Below are positions 1 through 7,211 of a stretch of DNA of 19,587 nucleotides, piece by piece. The position numbers were made by a program, and so were the translations under genes. Under the pieces are notes generated by a model. It saw nothing but the letters and a program-made list of their open reading frames with translations. It made no database searches and was not told where the DNA came from. Each line of letters begins with the position of its first letter. Positions within the stretch are counted from its first letter, which is position 1. Source of the DNA: Clostridia bacterium (GTDB taxonomy: Bacteria; Bacillota; Clostridia; Lachnospirales; CAG-274); assembly GCA_030536675.1 (NCBI GenBank), contig JAUNPM010000007.1:1-19587 (forward strand), written 5' to 3'.

Positions 1-547
1 AAAATTTCTTTTTATTTGGGAGAAGTTCCGTAAAGCCTTTAAATGACATATAGACAGTGTGTGTGTTTGCGGTTGTGTGTATATCAACATTGTGACCTCT
101 TGCTTCGGCATAGAGTATTGAGTTTTCGGGTATATGCAGTGTTTGGCGGTTTTTCTTTATTGTGATAATACATTCCCTGTTTGAACTGCTGATCCTGTTA
201 AGTATATTTGAAATACGTTCCTTTTGAGGAGGTTTTATTAAATAGTCAAATGCCTGTACTTCATAGCCTTCAAGTGCATATGACTTTTCTGTTGTAACAA
301 AAATAATGGGAACAAAGTCGTTGATTTTTCTTATTTTTCTTGCTAATTCCATTCCGTTTTTTTCATGCATCAATATATCAATAAAAAGGGCGGAAAAATT
401 ATTTTTGGTAAAGTCCGTGTAAAATTTATCGGGGCTTGTGTAAATATTTATTTGACAAATTATGTTGTTATCTTCCCCACATTCTTGTATTAAATGTTTT
501 AAGCTTTCCGCTTCCGTGTATAAATCATCTAAAATGGCAATGTTCAT
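1..547 (-). CDS. LytTR-family response regulator, 3' end cut by window edge
   Basis: Reading the minus strand from ATG at 547 gives 182 uninterrupted codons running off the window edge. Residues 1-120 are a receiver domain: acidic pair D7-D8 in ILDD, phospho-acceptor D57 in FIDI, conserved T85 in FVTT and K105 in DYLIKP. From about residue 126 the pattern ILYAEARGHNVDIHT matches the start of a LytTR DNA-binding domain, as in AgrA/LytR/ComE-type regulators. Such proteins are about 235-250 residues, so roughly the last 55 are missing. A weak AGGATG lies upstream of the start. The protein should be cytoplasmic and phosphorylated by a sensor kinase, which may lie beyond the edge. The direct repeat at 609-647 just upstream is a plausible target. 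The family call is firm; the signal and kinase are unknown. Confidence 0.88.
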   Translation of the reverse strand, partial: MNIAILDDLYTEAESLKHLIQECGEDNNIICQINIYTSPDKFYTDFTKNNFSALFIDILMHEKNGMELARKIRKINDFVPIIFVTTEKSYALEGYEVQAFDYLIKPPQKERISNILNRISSSNRECIITIKKNRQTLHIPENSILYAEARGHNVDIHTTANTHTVYMSFKGFTELLPNKKKF

Positions 548-567
548 ATAATCACATCCTTAAATCT

Positions 568-597
568 ATTTTAACATATTTATATAATCATATTCAA
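568..597 (-). promoter_or_regulatory. possible promoter of the response regulator
   Basis: On the minus strand TTGAAT (592-597) and TAAAAT (568-573) are separated by 18 bases, about 20 bases upstream of the ATG at 547. The match is moderate and the region is very AT-rich, so this is tentative. Confidence 0.35.
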
Positions 598-608
598 TAT
601 TCAATATT

Positions 609-644
609 ACCGCTTATGACGATTAATAACCACTTGTGATGATT
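609..644. promoter_or_regulatory. 20-base-period direct repeat, candidate LytTR operator
   Basis: Two copies of a 16-base unit start at 609 and 629, with 13 of 16 positions identical (pattern ACC.CTT.TGA.GATT). The period of 20 bases puts both copies on the same face of the helix. The second copy ends three bases before the -35 box at 648. LytTR regulators such as AgrA bind pairs of imperfect direct repeats spaced about two helical turns apart, next to the promoter they activate. The location between a LytTR gene and a divergent secreted-protein gene fits this. Which protein binds is inferred. Confidence 0.6.
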
Positions 645-647
645 GGG

Positions 648-676
648 TTGAAATAGAAATTTTTATTTGATATAAT
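648..676 (+). promoter_or_regulatory. promoter of the leucine-rich-repeat protein gene
   Basis: TTGAAA (648-653), a 17-base spacer and a perfect TATAAT (671-676). Transcription should start near 683, giving a leader of about 25 bases before the ATG at 708. The direct repeat at 609-644 lies immediately upstream. Confidence 0.72.
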
Positions 677-707
677 TTAAAAAAATACATATAAGGAGTT
701 GTTAATT

Positions 708-1916
708 ATGAAAGCATTAAAAAATGTATGGATAATTTCTGCTTTAATTGCTGTAATGATTCTGTTTGTCAATATTACAACAGCATCGGCTGCAGATGAC
801 ATAACAGTTTTAACAAGCGGAGATTGCAGCGATGATAATACCACATATCCGTCAAATGTTACATATACGCTTACTTCAGACGGTATATTCAGAGTAAGCG
901 GAAACGGATATATGGAATCCTATTATGTTTATAATAATGTGCCTACAATGCCATGGATTGATTACAGGGACAGTATTAAGGAGGTCATTATAGAAGATGG
1001 CGTTTTTAATGCAGCTTATGGTGGATTTGTTGGGTGTAATAATCTTAAAAAGGTCACATTGGCGGACAGTGTAATAAATATAGAGCCGTCAGCCTTTTCT
1101 GCTTGTACGGCATTGACGGATATAAATGTGGAAAATATAGGATGGATAGGTGCCTCTGCTTTTGCGGACTGTTCCGCTCTTGAAAGGGTAAATTGTCAAA
1201 AGGCATCATATTTGGGGGAACAGGCTTTTGCTGCGTGTTATGGACTTAAAGAAATTACATTGGGTGAGGGCTTAACAGAAATAGGCGAAACGGCTTTTTA
1301 CCAATGTATTTCATTGGAGAGTATTAATATTCCGTCAACGACAGAAACAATAGGTTTTGGTGCTTTTGGCTATTGTACATCACTTGAAAGAGCTGTGATA
1401 CCGGAAAGTGTGACCGTAATTAATGGCAACACCTTTTACGGCTGTAGATCTCTTAAAAGTGTGGAAATACCTCAAAATGTAACATCTATAGGAAGTTATG
1501 TTTTTTATGGCTGTAGTAATTTAAGCTGTGTTTATTTGTATGAAAATTCCTATGCGGATAAATTTATGACTGAAAACAACGGAAGTATTGCAAGAAAATA
1601 CATAACAGAGGACAATGCAGTTCAAATAAGTGAAATAGATACCGAGAATAACAGACTTAAGCTGTTGATCGATACAAATAAGCTGGGTGGAAGCCCTGAG
1701 AATGCTCAGTATCTTGAACAGGTCAACGTTATTGTTGATGACGAGGAGCAGGGAGTAAAATATTATGTATATGATGATACGGAACAGTATGCCGTGTTTG
1801 AAATAGAATATATAAATAATTCAGCTGACAGCGCTGATATAAGAGCGGAAGCAAAGGTCAAAGAAAGTGACGATTCATTTAAGTATTATGTTACGGAAGT
1901 ATATAGTATTGATTAA
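708..1916 (+). CDS. secreted BspA-like leucine-rich-repeat protein
   Basis: 402 residues. The start is ATG 708, nine bases after AAGGAG (693-698), rather than the upstream in-frame TTG at 699, which would begin right behind the ribosome-binding site. Residues 1-28 form a signal peptide with cleavage near TTASA. Residues 35-75 resemble the short Firmicutes domain (Cys, then a TLTSDGIFRVSGNGYM-like strand) that often precedes LRR_5 repeats. From about 90 to 280 there are roughly eight BspA/LRR_5 repeats of about 23 residues (pattern IG..AF..C..L..I..P). The last 110 residues are an acidic, Tyr-rich domain I do not recognise. No LPXTG anchor or membrane tail is visible, so the protein is probably released or held non-covalently. 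Proteins of this kind usually mediate binding at the surface; the ligand is unknown. It is followed after 12 bases by a 46-codon gene, probably co-transcribed. Confidence 0.9.
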   Translation: MKALKNVWIISALIAVMILFVNITTASAADDITVLTSGDCSDDNTTYPSNVTYTLTSDGIFRVSGNGYMESYYVYNNVPTMPWIDYRDSIKEVIIEDGVFNAAYGGFVGCNNLKKVTLADSVINIEPSAFSACTALTDINVENIGWIGASAFADCSALERVNCQKASYLGEQAFAACYGLKEITLGEGLTEIGETAFYQCISLESINIPSTTETIGFGAFGYCTSLERAVIPESVTVINGNTFYGCRSLKSVEIPQNVTSIGSYVFYGCSNLSCVYLYENSYADKFMTENNGSIARKYITEDNAVQISEIDTENNRLKLLIDTNKLGGSPENAQYLEQVNVIVDDEEQGVKYYVYDDTEQYAVFEIEYINNSADSADIRAEAKVKESDDSFKYYVTEVYSID

Positions 1917-1928
1917 GGGGGAATTAAA

Positions 1929-2069
1929 ATGAGAAAATATGCTAAACCAATAATTGAAATGACTGTATTTAAAAATCAAGATAACAATATGGCTCTTGTT
2001 TCGGGAAATTATAACACTGCAAACTTTATAAAGAACGGCGGAGTTAATATAATTAATTTACACAGTTAA
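1929..2069 (+). CDS. 46-residue peptide with KYxxPxIE N-terminus
   Basis: An intact ORF of 46 codons with ATG 1929 and TAA 2067-2069. It lies 12 bases after the repeat-protein stop, with a G-rich stretch AAGGGGG (1915-1921) as ribosome-binding site, and before the terminator at 2083. The N-terminus MRKYAKPIIEMTVF matches a pattern, (K)KYxKPxIExxxF, recurrent in small hypothetical peptides of Clostridia; the YxxP element also resembles leader motifs recognised in some ribosomally made peptides. Residues 15-46 are Asn- and Gly-rich (GNYNTANFIKNGG) with no Cys, no obvious signal peptide and no membrane segment. No modification enzyme or exporter is nearby. The coding call rests on position, ribosome-binding site and the known-looking N-terminus; function is unknown. 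Confidence 0.68.
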   Translation: MRKYAKPIIEMTVFKNQDNNMALVSGNYNTANFIKNGGVNIINLHS

Positions 2070-2082
2070 AAGCAACAAAAGA

Positions 2083-2117
2083 GGCGGTATGGTCGTTAAA
2101 GACCATACCGCCGTTTT
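2083..2117. terminator. bidirectional terminator
   Basis: A perfect 12-base stem (2083-2094 with 2101-2112) around a 6-base loop GTTAAA, followed by GTTTTT on the plus strand. On the minus strand the stem is followed by TCTTTTG. It sits between the convergent peptide gene and gdhA and should end both transcripts. Confidence 0.88.
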
Positions 2118-2131
2118 TAATATAATATATA

Positions 2132-3463
2132 TTAGCAGATACCCTGAGCTAACATAGCATCGGCAACCTTTAAGAAGCCTGCAATATTAGCACCTGCAAC
2201 AAAGTTATCCTTCATACCGTAAGCTTCAGCCTTTTCGGTCATATTCTTACAGATATTAACCATAATGCCGTGAAGTTTAGCGTCAACTTCTTCAAATGTC
2301 CAGCTTAATCTTTCGCTGTTCTGGCTCATTTCAAGAGCTGATGTAGCAACACCGCCTGCATTTGCGGCCTTAGCAGGAGCAAATAATACGCCGCTCTTTA
2401 AGAATACGTCAATAGCCTCTAATGTTGAAGGCATATTAGCACCTTCACCAACTGCTATACAGCCGTTTGCTGCAAGAGTTTTAGCGTCTTCTTCGTTAAG
2501 CTCGTTCTGAGTTGCACAAGGAAGAGCAATGTCACACTTAATATTCCATACACCCTTGCCCTCATGGTATTCAGCGTTCTTATGAGTTTCTGTATATTCT
2601 GAAAGTCTGCCTCTTCTGTTAAACTTAAGATCCTTAACATATTCAATGTCAACACCGTCAGCATCGTATACATAACCGTTTGAATCGGAGAATGATACAA
2701 CCTTTGCGCCTAACTGAGTTGCCTTTTCAGCAGCATAAACAGCAACGTTGCCTGCGCCTGAGATAACAACTGTCTTGCCCTTGAAGCTGTTGCCCTTGTT
2801 ATTAAGCATTTCTTCAACAAGGTATACAAGACCATAGCCTGTAGCTTCTGTTCTTACTAAAGAACCGCCGAATGTAAGACCCTTACCTGTTAAAACACCT
2901 TCATAAAGACCTGTAATTCTCTTGTACTGACCGTACATATAGCCTACTTCTCTTCCGCCTACACCGATGTCACCTGCAGGAACATCAGTATCGGCTCCGA
3001 TATGTCTGTAAAGCTCTGTCATAAAGCTCTGGCAAAATCTCATAACTTCATTGTCAGACTTGCCCTTAGGATCAAAGTCTGAACCGCCCTTGCCTCCGCC
3101 TATAGGAAGACCTGTTAAGCTGTTCTTGAAAATCTGCTCGAAGCCTAAGAATTTAATGATACCAAGGTTTACAGATGGGTGGAATCTTAAACCGCCCTTG
3201 TAAGGTCCGATAGCAGAATTAAACTGTACTCTAAAGCCTCTGTTTACCTGTACATTGCCCTTGTCATCGATCCAAGGTACTCTGAACATAATCTGTCTTT
3301 CAGGCTCTACAAGTCTTTCAAGAAGAGCAGATTCTTCATATCTCTTATCAGCCTCAATAACAGGCTTAAGAGTTGTTAATACTTCTGTTGCTGCCTGATG
3401 AAATTCAGGCTGAGCGGGGTTTTTAGCTATAAGTTCGGCAAGAACTTTATCTACATATCCCAT
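2132..3463 (-). CDS. gdhA: glutamate dehydrogenase, hexameric class I
   Basis: 443 residues, the usual length for small hexameric glutamate dehydrogenases. The enzyme interconverts 2-oxoglutarate plus ammonium and glutamate with a nicotinamide cofactor. Visible motifs: PYKGGLRFHPS with K89, K113 in IFKNSL, GGGKGGSDFDP with catalytic K125, PAGDIGVGGREVGYMYGQY with D165, and the Rossmann loop GAGNVAVYAAE near 236-246. These numbers coincide with those of the Clostridium symbiosum enzyme. After the second Rossmann strand the text FSDSNG resembles NADP(H)-dependent enzymes more than the SGPDG type of the NAD-linked C. symbiosum protein, so a biosynthetic role is favoured (inference). GGAGG (3474-3478) precedes the ATG by 10 bases. 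Monocistronic, with its own promoter at 3641-3669 and the terminator at 2083-2117. Its product feeds the arginine genes further right. Confidence 0.96.
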   Translation of the reverse strand: MGYVDKVLAELIAKNPAQPEFHQAATEVLTTLKPVIEADKRYEESALLERLVEPERQIMFRVPWIDDKGNVQVNRGFRVQFNSAIGPYKGGLRFHPSVNLGIIKFLGFEQIFKNSLTGLPIGGGKGGSDFDPKGKSDNEVMRFCQSFMTELYRHIGADTDVPAGDIGVGGREVGYMYGQYKRITGLYEGVLTGKGLTFGGSLVRTEATGYGLVYLVEEMLNNKGNSFKGKTVVISGAGNVAVYAAEKATQLGAKVVSFSDSNGYVYDADGVDIEYVKDLKFNRRGRLSEYTETHKNAEYHEGKGVWNIKCDIALPCATQNELNEEDAKTLAANGCIAVGEGANMPSTLEAIDVFLKSGVLFAPAKAANAGGVATSALEMSQNSERLSWTFEEVDAKLHGIMVNICKNMTEKAEAYGMKDNFVAGANIAGFLKVADAMLAQGIC

Positions 3464-3634
3464 AATTTTGTTTCCTCCGTTCTATGATTTTATTCATATG
3501 TTGTAATATGTTGGGAACAAAAAATTCACTTAAAAGTGTTGTTGGTGGCAACTGTGCCGAAGCACAAAAATTTTTTGTTTTTGTATAAAAAAACACAACA
3601 GCTTTACTATTGCATTTTTTTACTTTAACCCTTT
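3464..3634 (-). ncRNA. structured 5' leader of gdhA
   Basis: From the predicted start near 3634 the gdhA transcript carries about 170 untranslated bases. On the minus strand it holds an A/T-rich stem (GTTTTT with AAAAAC), a GTGC-TTCG-GCAC hairpin (3554-3565, extendable by an A-U and a G-U pair), a GTTG/CAAC hairpin next to it, and CACT/AGTG followed by six T, which could act as a weak attenuator. I do not recognise a known riboswitch class. That it is regulatory is inference from length and structure. Confidence 0.4.
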
Positions 3635-3640
3635 AAATTA

Positions 3641-3669
3641 ATTATAATAGTATTTGCATTATTTGTCAA
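3641..3669 (-). promoter_or_regulatory. gdhA promoter, full consensus
   Basis: On the minus strand a perfect TTGACA (3664-3669), a 17-base spacer and a perfect TATAAT (3641-3646). It would be expected to be intrinsically very strong, in keeping with a major glutamate enzyme. Confidence 0.88.
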
Positions 3670-3848
3670 CAAATTTGATTTGTGCAAATATAACGAAAAA
3701 AATTAAGTTTTTTATGCAAAAAGTTAAAAAAATAATTATTTGTGATAAAAAACATAAGATTATAAATATTTTCCCTTTATTATGGGATATAAAAAATTGT
3801 TTTGAATACATATATGCAGATAAAATATGTATACATTAAACTGTAAAA

Positions 3849-3868
3849 AATAAAAAACGTTTTTTATT
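3849..3868. promoter_or_regulatory. perfect 20-base AT-rich palindrome
   Basis: The halves AATAAAAAAC and GTTTTTTATT are exact reverse complements, centred on CG at 3858/3859. It lies 17 bases upstream of the -35 box of the DUF4127 gene. It could be an operator. A terminator is less likely because no gene reads into it. The binding protein is unknown. Confidence 0.4.
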
Positions 3869-3885
3869 AAATATAAATAATTCCA

Positions 3886-3914
3886 TTGAAAAATGACGAA
3901 ATATAGGTTAATAT
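3886..3914 (+). promoter_or_regulatory. promoter of the DUF4127 gene
   Basis: TTGAAA (3886-3891), 17 bases, then TAATAT (3909-3914). A perfect TATAAT overlaps at 3912-3917 but with a 20-base spacer. The leader to the ATG is only about 20 bases. Confidence 0.55.
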
Positions 3915-3941
3915 AATATATATAATATTAAGGAGGAAGCT

Positions 3942-5744
3942 ATGAAAAAATTTTTATTGACAATGGTATGTTCACTGTTATTTGCTTTGCCCGTATATGC
4001 CGACACCATAATTACGGCACCTATTGACGGCAGACCTATAAGCAATGAATATCTTGAAAATATTGTAGAAATAGGGAATGACGATTTTTATACCGTATCC
4101 GATGACGGCTTGGATTTCTTTTCATCTTATGAGCCTGATAATCACCTTGGAAACAGTGAAAAGGTGAGAGAGGAAATATATTCTCTTGTATCGGAGCATA
4201 ATAATAAGTCTTCTTATATTACAAACGGATTGGTGGGCAGCAGATGCGGAGTTAATTATGATAATTATACTCAGGCTGTTGAAGATTTGGAAAAGCTTGT
4301 AACGGATTTTCCCGAACCTACATATTATGTAAATCTTGCCGTTCCACGTACACTGCCTGAAACAAGATTTAATGAAATATGGTGCAATGATGAAAAGCTG
4401 AGGGGCTTGGGATATTATTATCTTAAATATAATGAAAATGCTGAGGACTATGATGTCATAAACAGTAAGTATGGTTATGTTACTCCCACACAGTATATTA
4501 TGGAGTTCAGTTATGTTGCAAACAAGGCTGAAGAAATAGGTGAGAGCAAGCTGACACAGTGGGAAAAAGCCTTTTTAAATTATTTTAACAACAATATAAA
4601 AAACAAGGCTCCATACAAGGAGTATGTGGATTATTACAAAAAGCCCTATGAAGCTACGGCATCAATAGGAAAACAGCTTATTAAAATGCAGAAGGAAGGA
4701 CTGATCGATCAAATTGTAATAAGCAATGATGATCTGCAGATACCCGATTCAATAACTTATTTCTATAATAAGGGCTGTGACTGGGTTCAGACAAAGAATA
4801 ATTCGCCTGTTAAATACAGCTATGCACGTACTTATGTGGAAACGGGAAATAACTCAATAATGAAAAGTATTGGAGAGGTAATTTCAAAAGAGGAGCTTTC
4901 AAAAGCCGGAAACGGTACGGGTAAATATGTAAACATTATATATGGTACCGATGAAGTGCCTCAGCTTATTTATGCAAGGGATTATGCAAGGAGAAAATAT
5001 CTTACGGCAAATATTAAGTTTTTATATAATGACGTAAGCCAAAATGTTTCCACCTTTGATGTAAAGGAGCCGGGAAACATAGCAAGAACGGCATTTAACT
5101 TTGTAAAGGGTGATGTAGGTAAATATACACAAAATGGTTCAACTGTTTATATTTATGATTACAGGCTTAAAACAGACAAAACTGCATCTGCCCAAAATCA
5201 GCTTAAAAAAGATAAGGATAAGGGCGCAAATGTAGGACTTATTGAGCTTTTTGACGGCACAAAGGAAAATAAGATATTTAAGGACCTGCTTTATAATAAA
5301 AAGAGACTGTCACTTGCGGATATGGATATGTATTCTGCTTGGAATACAAACGGCAATGCTATAGGCTTGGGTGTTGCACATATGCAGGTCATATCCGTTG
5401 CAAAGGAAACAACTTCAAAGCCTGCCGATACTCTTAAGGCTCAAGTTAAGGTTATGGTTCAGCACAGTATAGAGGACGGACTTTACACCAAAAGCGGCAA
5501 GCTGACGCTTAGTAATAAGGGCTACAAGCCCAATGTTCAGGACAGGACGAAATCACAGACATTATATGAGCTTATGGACACGGAGAAAATAACAGGCTTG
5601 TTTGAAGGCGTTACAATGGGTAACAGTGAGGGAGAATACAAGGTTGACAGTGTGAGTATAAAAACTCTTAATTTCCCGTGGGGAAGAACATTTGATATTT
5701 ATGTGGATACAGATGTTGAAGTAAGCAAGGTAAAAAGCAGTTAA
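3942..5744 (+). CDS. secreted DUF4127-family protein
   Basis: 600 residues. AAGGAGG (3930-3936) precedes ATG 3942 by five bases. A signal peptide of 20 residues ends in ALPVYA. The mature part starts with ITAPIDGRPISNEYL, matching the family's usual P-D-x-R-P opening. Further family-like blocks are ISNDDLQIP near residue 260, YGTDEVPQLIYARD near 334-347 and SAWNTNGNAIGLGVA near 465-479; the last corresponds to the typical W-N-T-x-x-N block near the C-terminus. I know of no assigned function for DUF4127. The conserved acidic residues and the Asn-rich block could suggest an enzyme, but that is a guess. It is a single gene with its own promoter and terminator, divergent from gdhA. Export is likely; no membrane anchor or lipobox was seen. 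Confidence 0.85.
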   Translation: MKKFLLTMVCSLLFALPVYADTIITAPIDGRPISNEYLENIVEIGNDDFYTVSDDGLDFFSSYEPDNHLGNSEKVREEIYSLVSEHNNKSSYITNGLVGSRCGVNYDNYTQAVEDLEKLVTDFPEPTYYVNLAVPRTLPETRFNEIWCNDEKLRGLGYYYLKYNENAEDYDVINSKYGYVTPTQYIMEFSYVANKAEEIGESKLTQWEKAFLNYFNNNIKNKAPYKEYVDYYKKPYEATASIGKQLIKMQKEGLIDQIVISNDDLQIPDSITYFYNKGCDWVQTKNNSPVKYSYARTYVETGNNSIMKSIGEVISKEELSKAGNGTGKYVNIIYGTDEVPQLIYARDYARRKYLTANIKFLYNDVSQNVSTFDVKEPGNIARTAFNFVKGDVGKYTQNGSTVYIYDYRLKTDKTASAQNQLKKDKDKGANVGLIELFDGTKENKIFKDLLYNKKRLSLADMDMYSAWNTNGNAIGLGVAHMQVISVAKETTSKPADTLKAQVKVMVQHSIEDGLYTKSGKLTLSNKGYKPNVQDRTKSQTLYELMDTEKITGLFEGVTMGNSEGEYKVDSVSIKTLNFPWGRTFDIYVDTDVEVSKVKSS

Positions 5745-5753
5745 ACAATATAA

Positions 5754-5804
5754 AAAGACTGATATGCATTTTTGAGTGAAATTGCATATCAGTCTTTGTT
5801 TTTA
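5754..5804. terminator. bidirectional terminator
   Basis: A perfect 15-base stem (5754-5768 with 5783-5797), 14-base loop, then GTTTTTATTT on the plus strand and a T-run from 5756 downward on the minus strand. It separates the convergent DUF4127 gene and the ABC operon. Confidence 0.9.
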
Positions 5805-7211
5805 TTTGCTTAGGTTTTCGGCTTCACTTAAAACCTTTCTTACTGTTTGTTTTGAAACAAGCATAGATACGTCATCTCCCTTGTTTACAACATAGAAGCT
5901 GTTATCATAGTCATAGTAATTTGCCGTATCCTGTGTACCATCGCTTAAATCAAATGTAATTGAAAGTGCAGGTGAGCCGCTTGGAGTATAGGTGTTTATA
6001 ATATTGTCAAAGCCTATTCCCACAATTAGTTCATAGAAATCGGTAAATGTATCCTTATCTACTAATTTGCCGTTAATGTAGCTGTTTCTGTAATCCTTTG
6101 TAACACCGTCAATTTCTCTGAAATCATTTTCTCCTTCGGCTTTAAATTCTATTGTATATGTTTTATCGCCGTTTATTGTGATCTCATTTACTTTTGAACG
6201 CTGATAAAGAGATATGAATTTTTCAACAAAGTCAGCTATTGAGGCATTTACAAAGGGGCTTAAAGCTCTGTACTCCATTGTGAATACCTCGGGTCTGTCA
6301 TTTACCATAACATATGAGTAGGTGTTGTCTGTATCGGGAACAAATGCACCTACCTTTACTGATATATTATTATCATTATCCGCAATATAAAATGTGCAGT
6401 TTGGTGAATCAAGTCCGTACAGTGACAGGTCCTTGGGGGCTATATCCGCAAGCTCTGATATATTAAGACTGTCTAAATTCATAAGTACGCTTGATTGTAA
6501 ATTATAGGGATAAACAAGCATATTTTCAACAGGCTCTTCCATTATAAGAGTTGCAAGCCCGTTTTGCTCTGAATACTCCCTTGCAAGAGGATTATCACTT
6601 TCGTATTTAATTACAATATTGTCTTTATCTTTGTAATTTATTGTAAGCTCCTGTATTGTGTCGCTGTCAATTTTAGAAAGAGATTTATCTATAAGGTCGT
6701 TAAGTCCGTATTCAAGACAGCTTATATTTGCCGAGTTTACCATATATACATCGCTGCTTCCGTTTATATTTACATAATTATATTTGCCGTCGGTTGTGGC
6801 AGAGCCTATATTGATTTGTGTATTTCCGCTTATTGCTGTTGCGGCAGGAGAATCAAGGGAATATTTTGAAAGATCCTGTACATTCTCCTCAATAAGCTCC
6901 TGAGCGTAAAGTCTTGAAAATACTGCTGCAATTTTGTTTATAGCAGACTGATCAAACAAATTATCATAGTTTTTTATAGTCCAATTATCTCCGTCCTTGA
7001 CAAAAACAAATTCTCCGTTGTTGTTTTTGAGTGTAAATTCATTTACATCTTTTTCGGCTGTGAGCTGAGTGCCAAGATCCGAAAGAGATATGTCATCAAC
7101 CTCGGCTTCATTTGTTTCATCGTTATTTCTTGAGGATAAAAACATATATAGACCAAAAAGCAATGCCAGTATAACTACTGCGGCAAGTAAGCCGTATAAT
7201 TTCTTTTTCAT
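5802..7211 (-). CDS. membrane-anchored DUF4340 protein of the ABC operon
   Basis: 469 residues. One N-terminal membrane segment (about 6-27) is followed by an acidic linker and a long extracytoplasmic part. Two similar units are visible: the first carries DLSKYSLDSP, then an IGS strand and a DGKYNYVNINGSSDVYMV hairpin (roughly 115-180); the second carries DLSLYGLDSP and TDNTYSYVMVNDRPEVFTM in the same order (roughly 250-310). This pattern, L-x-x-Y-x-L-D-S-P followed by a Y.Y(V)..N segment, is typical of DUF4340. The ATG shares one base with the stop of the preceding gene (TAATG); AAGGAG lies about nine bases upstream. It is the last gene of a four-gene operon and probably the outward-facing accessory of the transporter. 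Substrate unknown. Confidence 0.82.
   Translation of the reverse strand: MKKKLYGLLAAVVILALLFGLYMFLSSRNNDETNEAEVDDISLSDLGTQLTAEKDVNEFTLKNNNGEFVFVKDGDNWTIKNYDNLFDQSAINKIAAVFSRLYAQELIEENVQDLSKYSLDSPAATAISGNTQINIGSATTDGKYNYVNINGSSDVYMVNSANISCLEYGLNDLIDKSLSKIDSDTIQELTINYKDKDNIVIKYESDNPLAREYSEQNGLATLIMEEPVENMLVYPYNLQSSVLMNLDSLNISELADIAPKDLSLYGLDSPNCTFYIADNDNNISVKVGAFVPDTDNTYSYVMVNDRPEVFTMEYRALSPFVNASIADFVEKFISLYQRSKVNEITINGDKTYTIEFKAEGENDFREIDGVTKDYRNSYINGKLVDKDTFTDFYELIVGIGFDNIINTYTPSGSPALSITFDLSDGTQDTANYYDYDNSFYVVNKGDDVSMLVSKQTVRKVLSEAENLSK

Noticed and set aside
708..1916. Cell-wall anchor on the repeat protein
   Set aside because: No LPXTG-like motif, C-terminal hydrophobic segment or positively charged tail in the last residues.
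3654..3839. 61-codon reading frame in the gdhA upstream region
   Set aside because: It overlaps the gdhA promoter, is almost all Lys/Ile/Asn/Phe from AT-rich DNA and has no ribosome-binding site.
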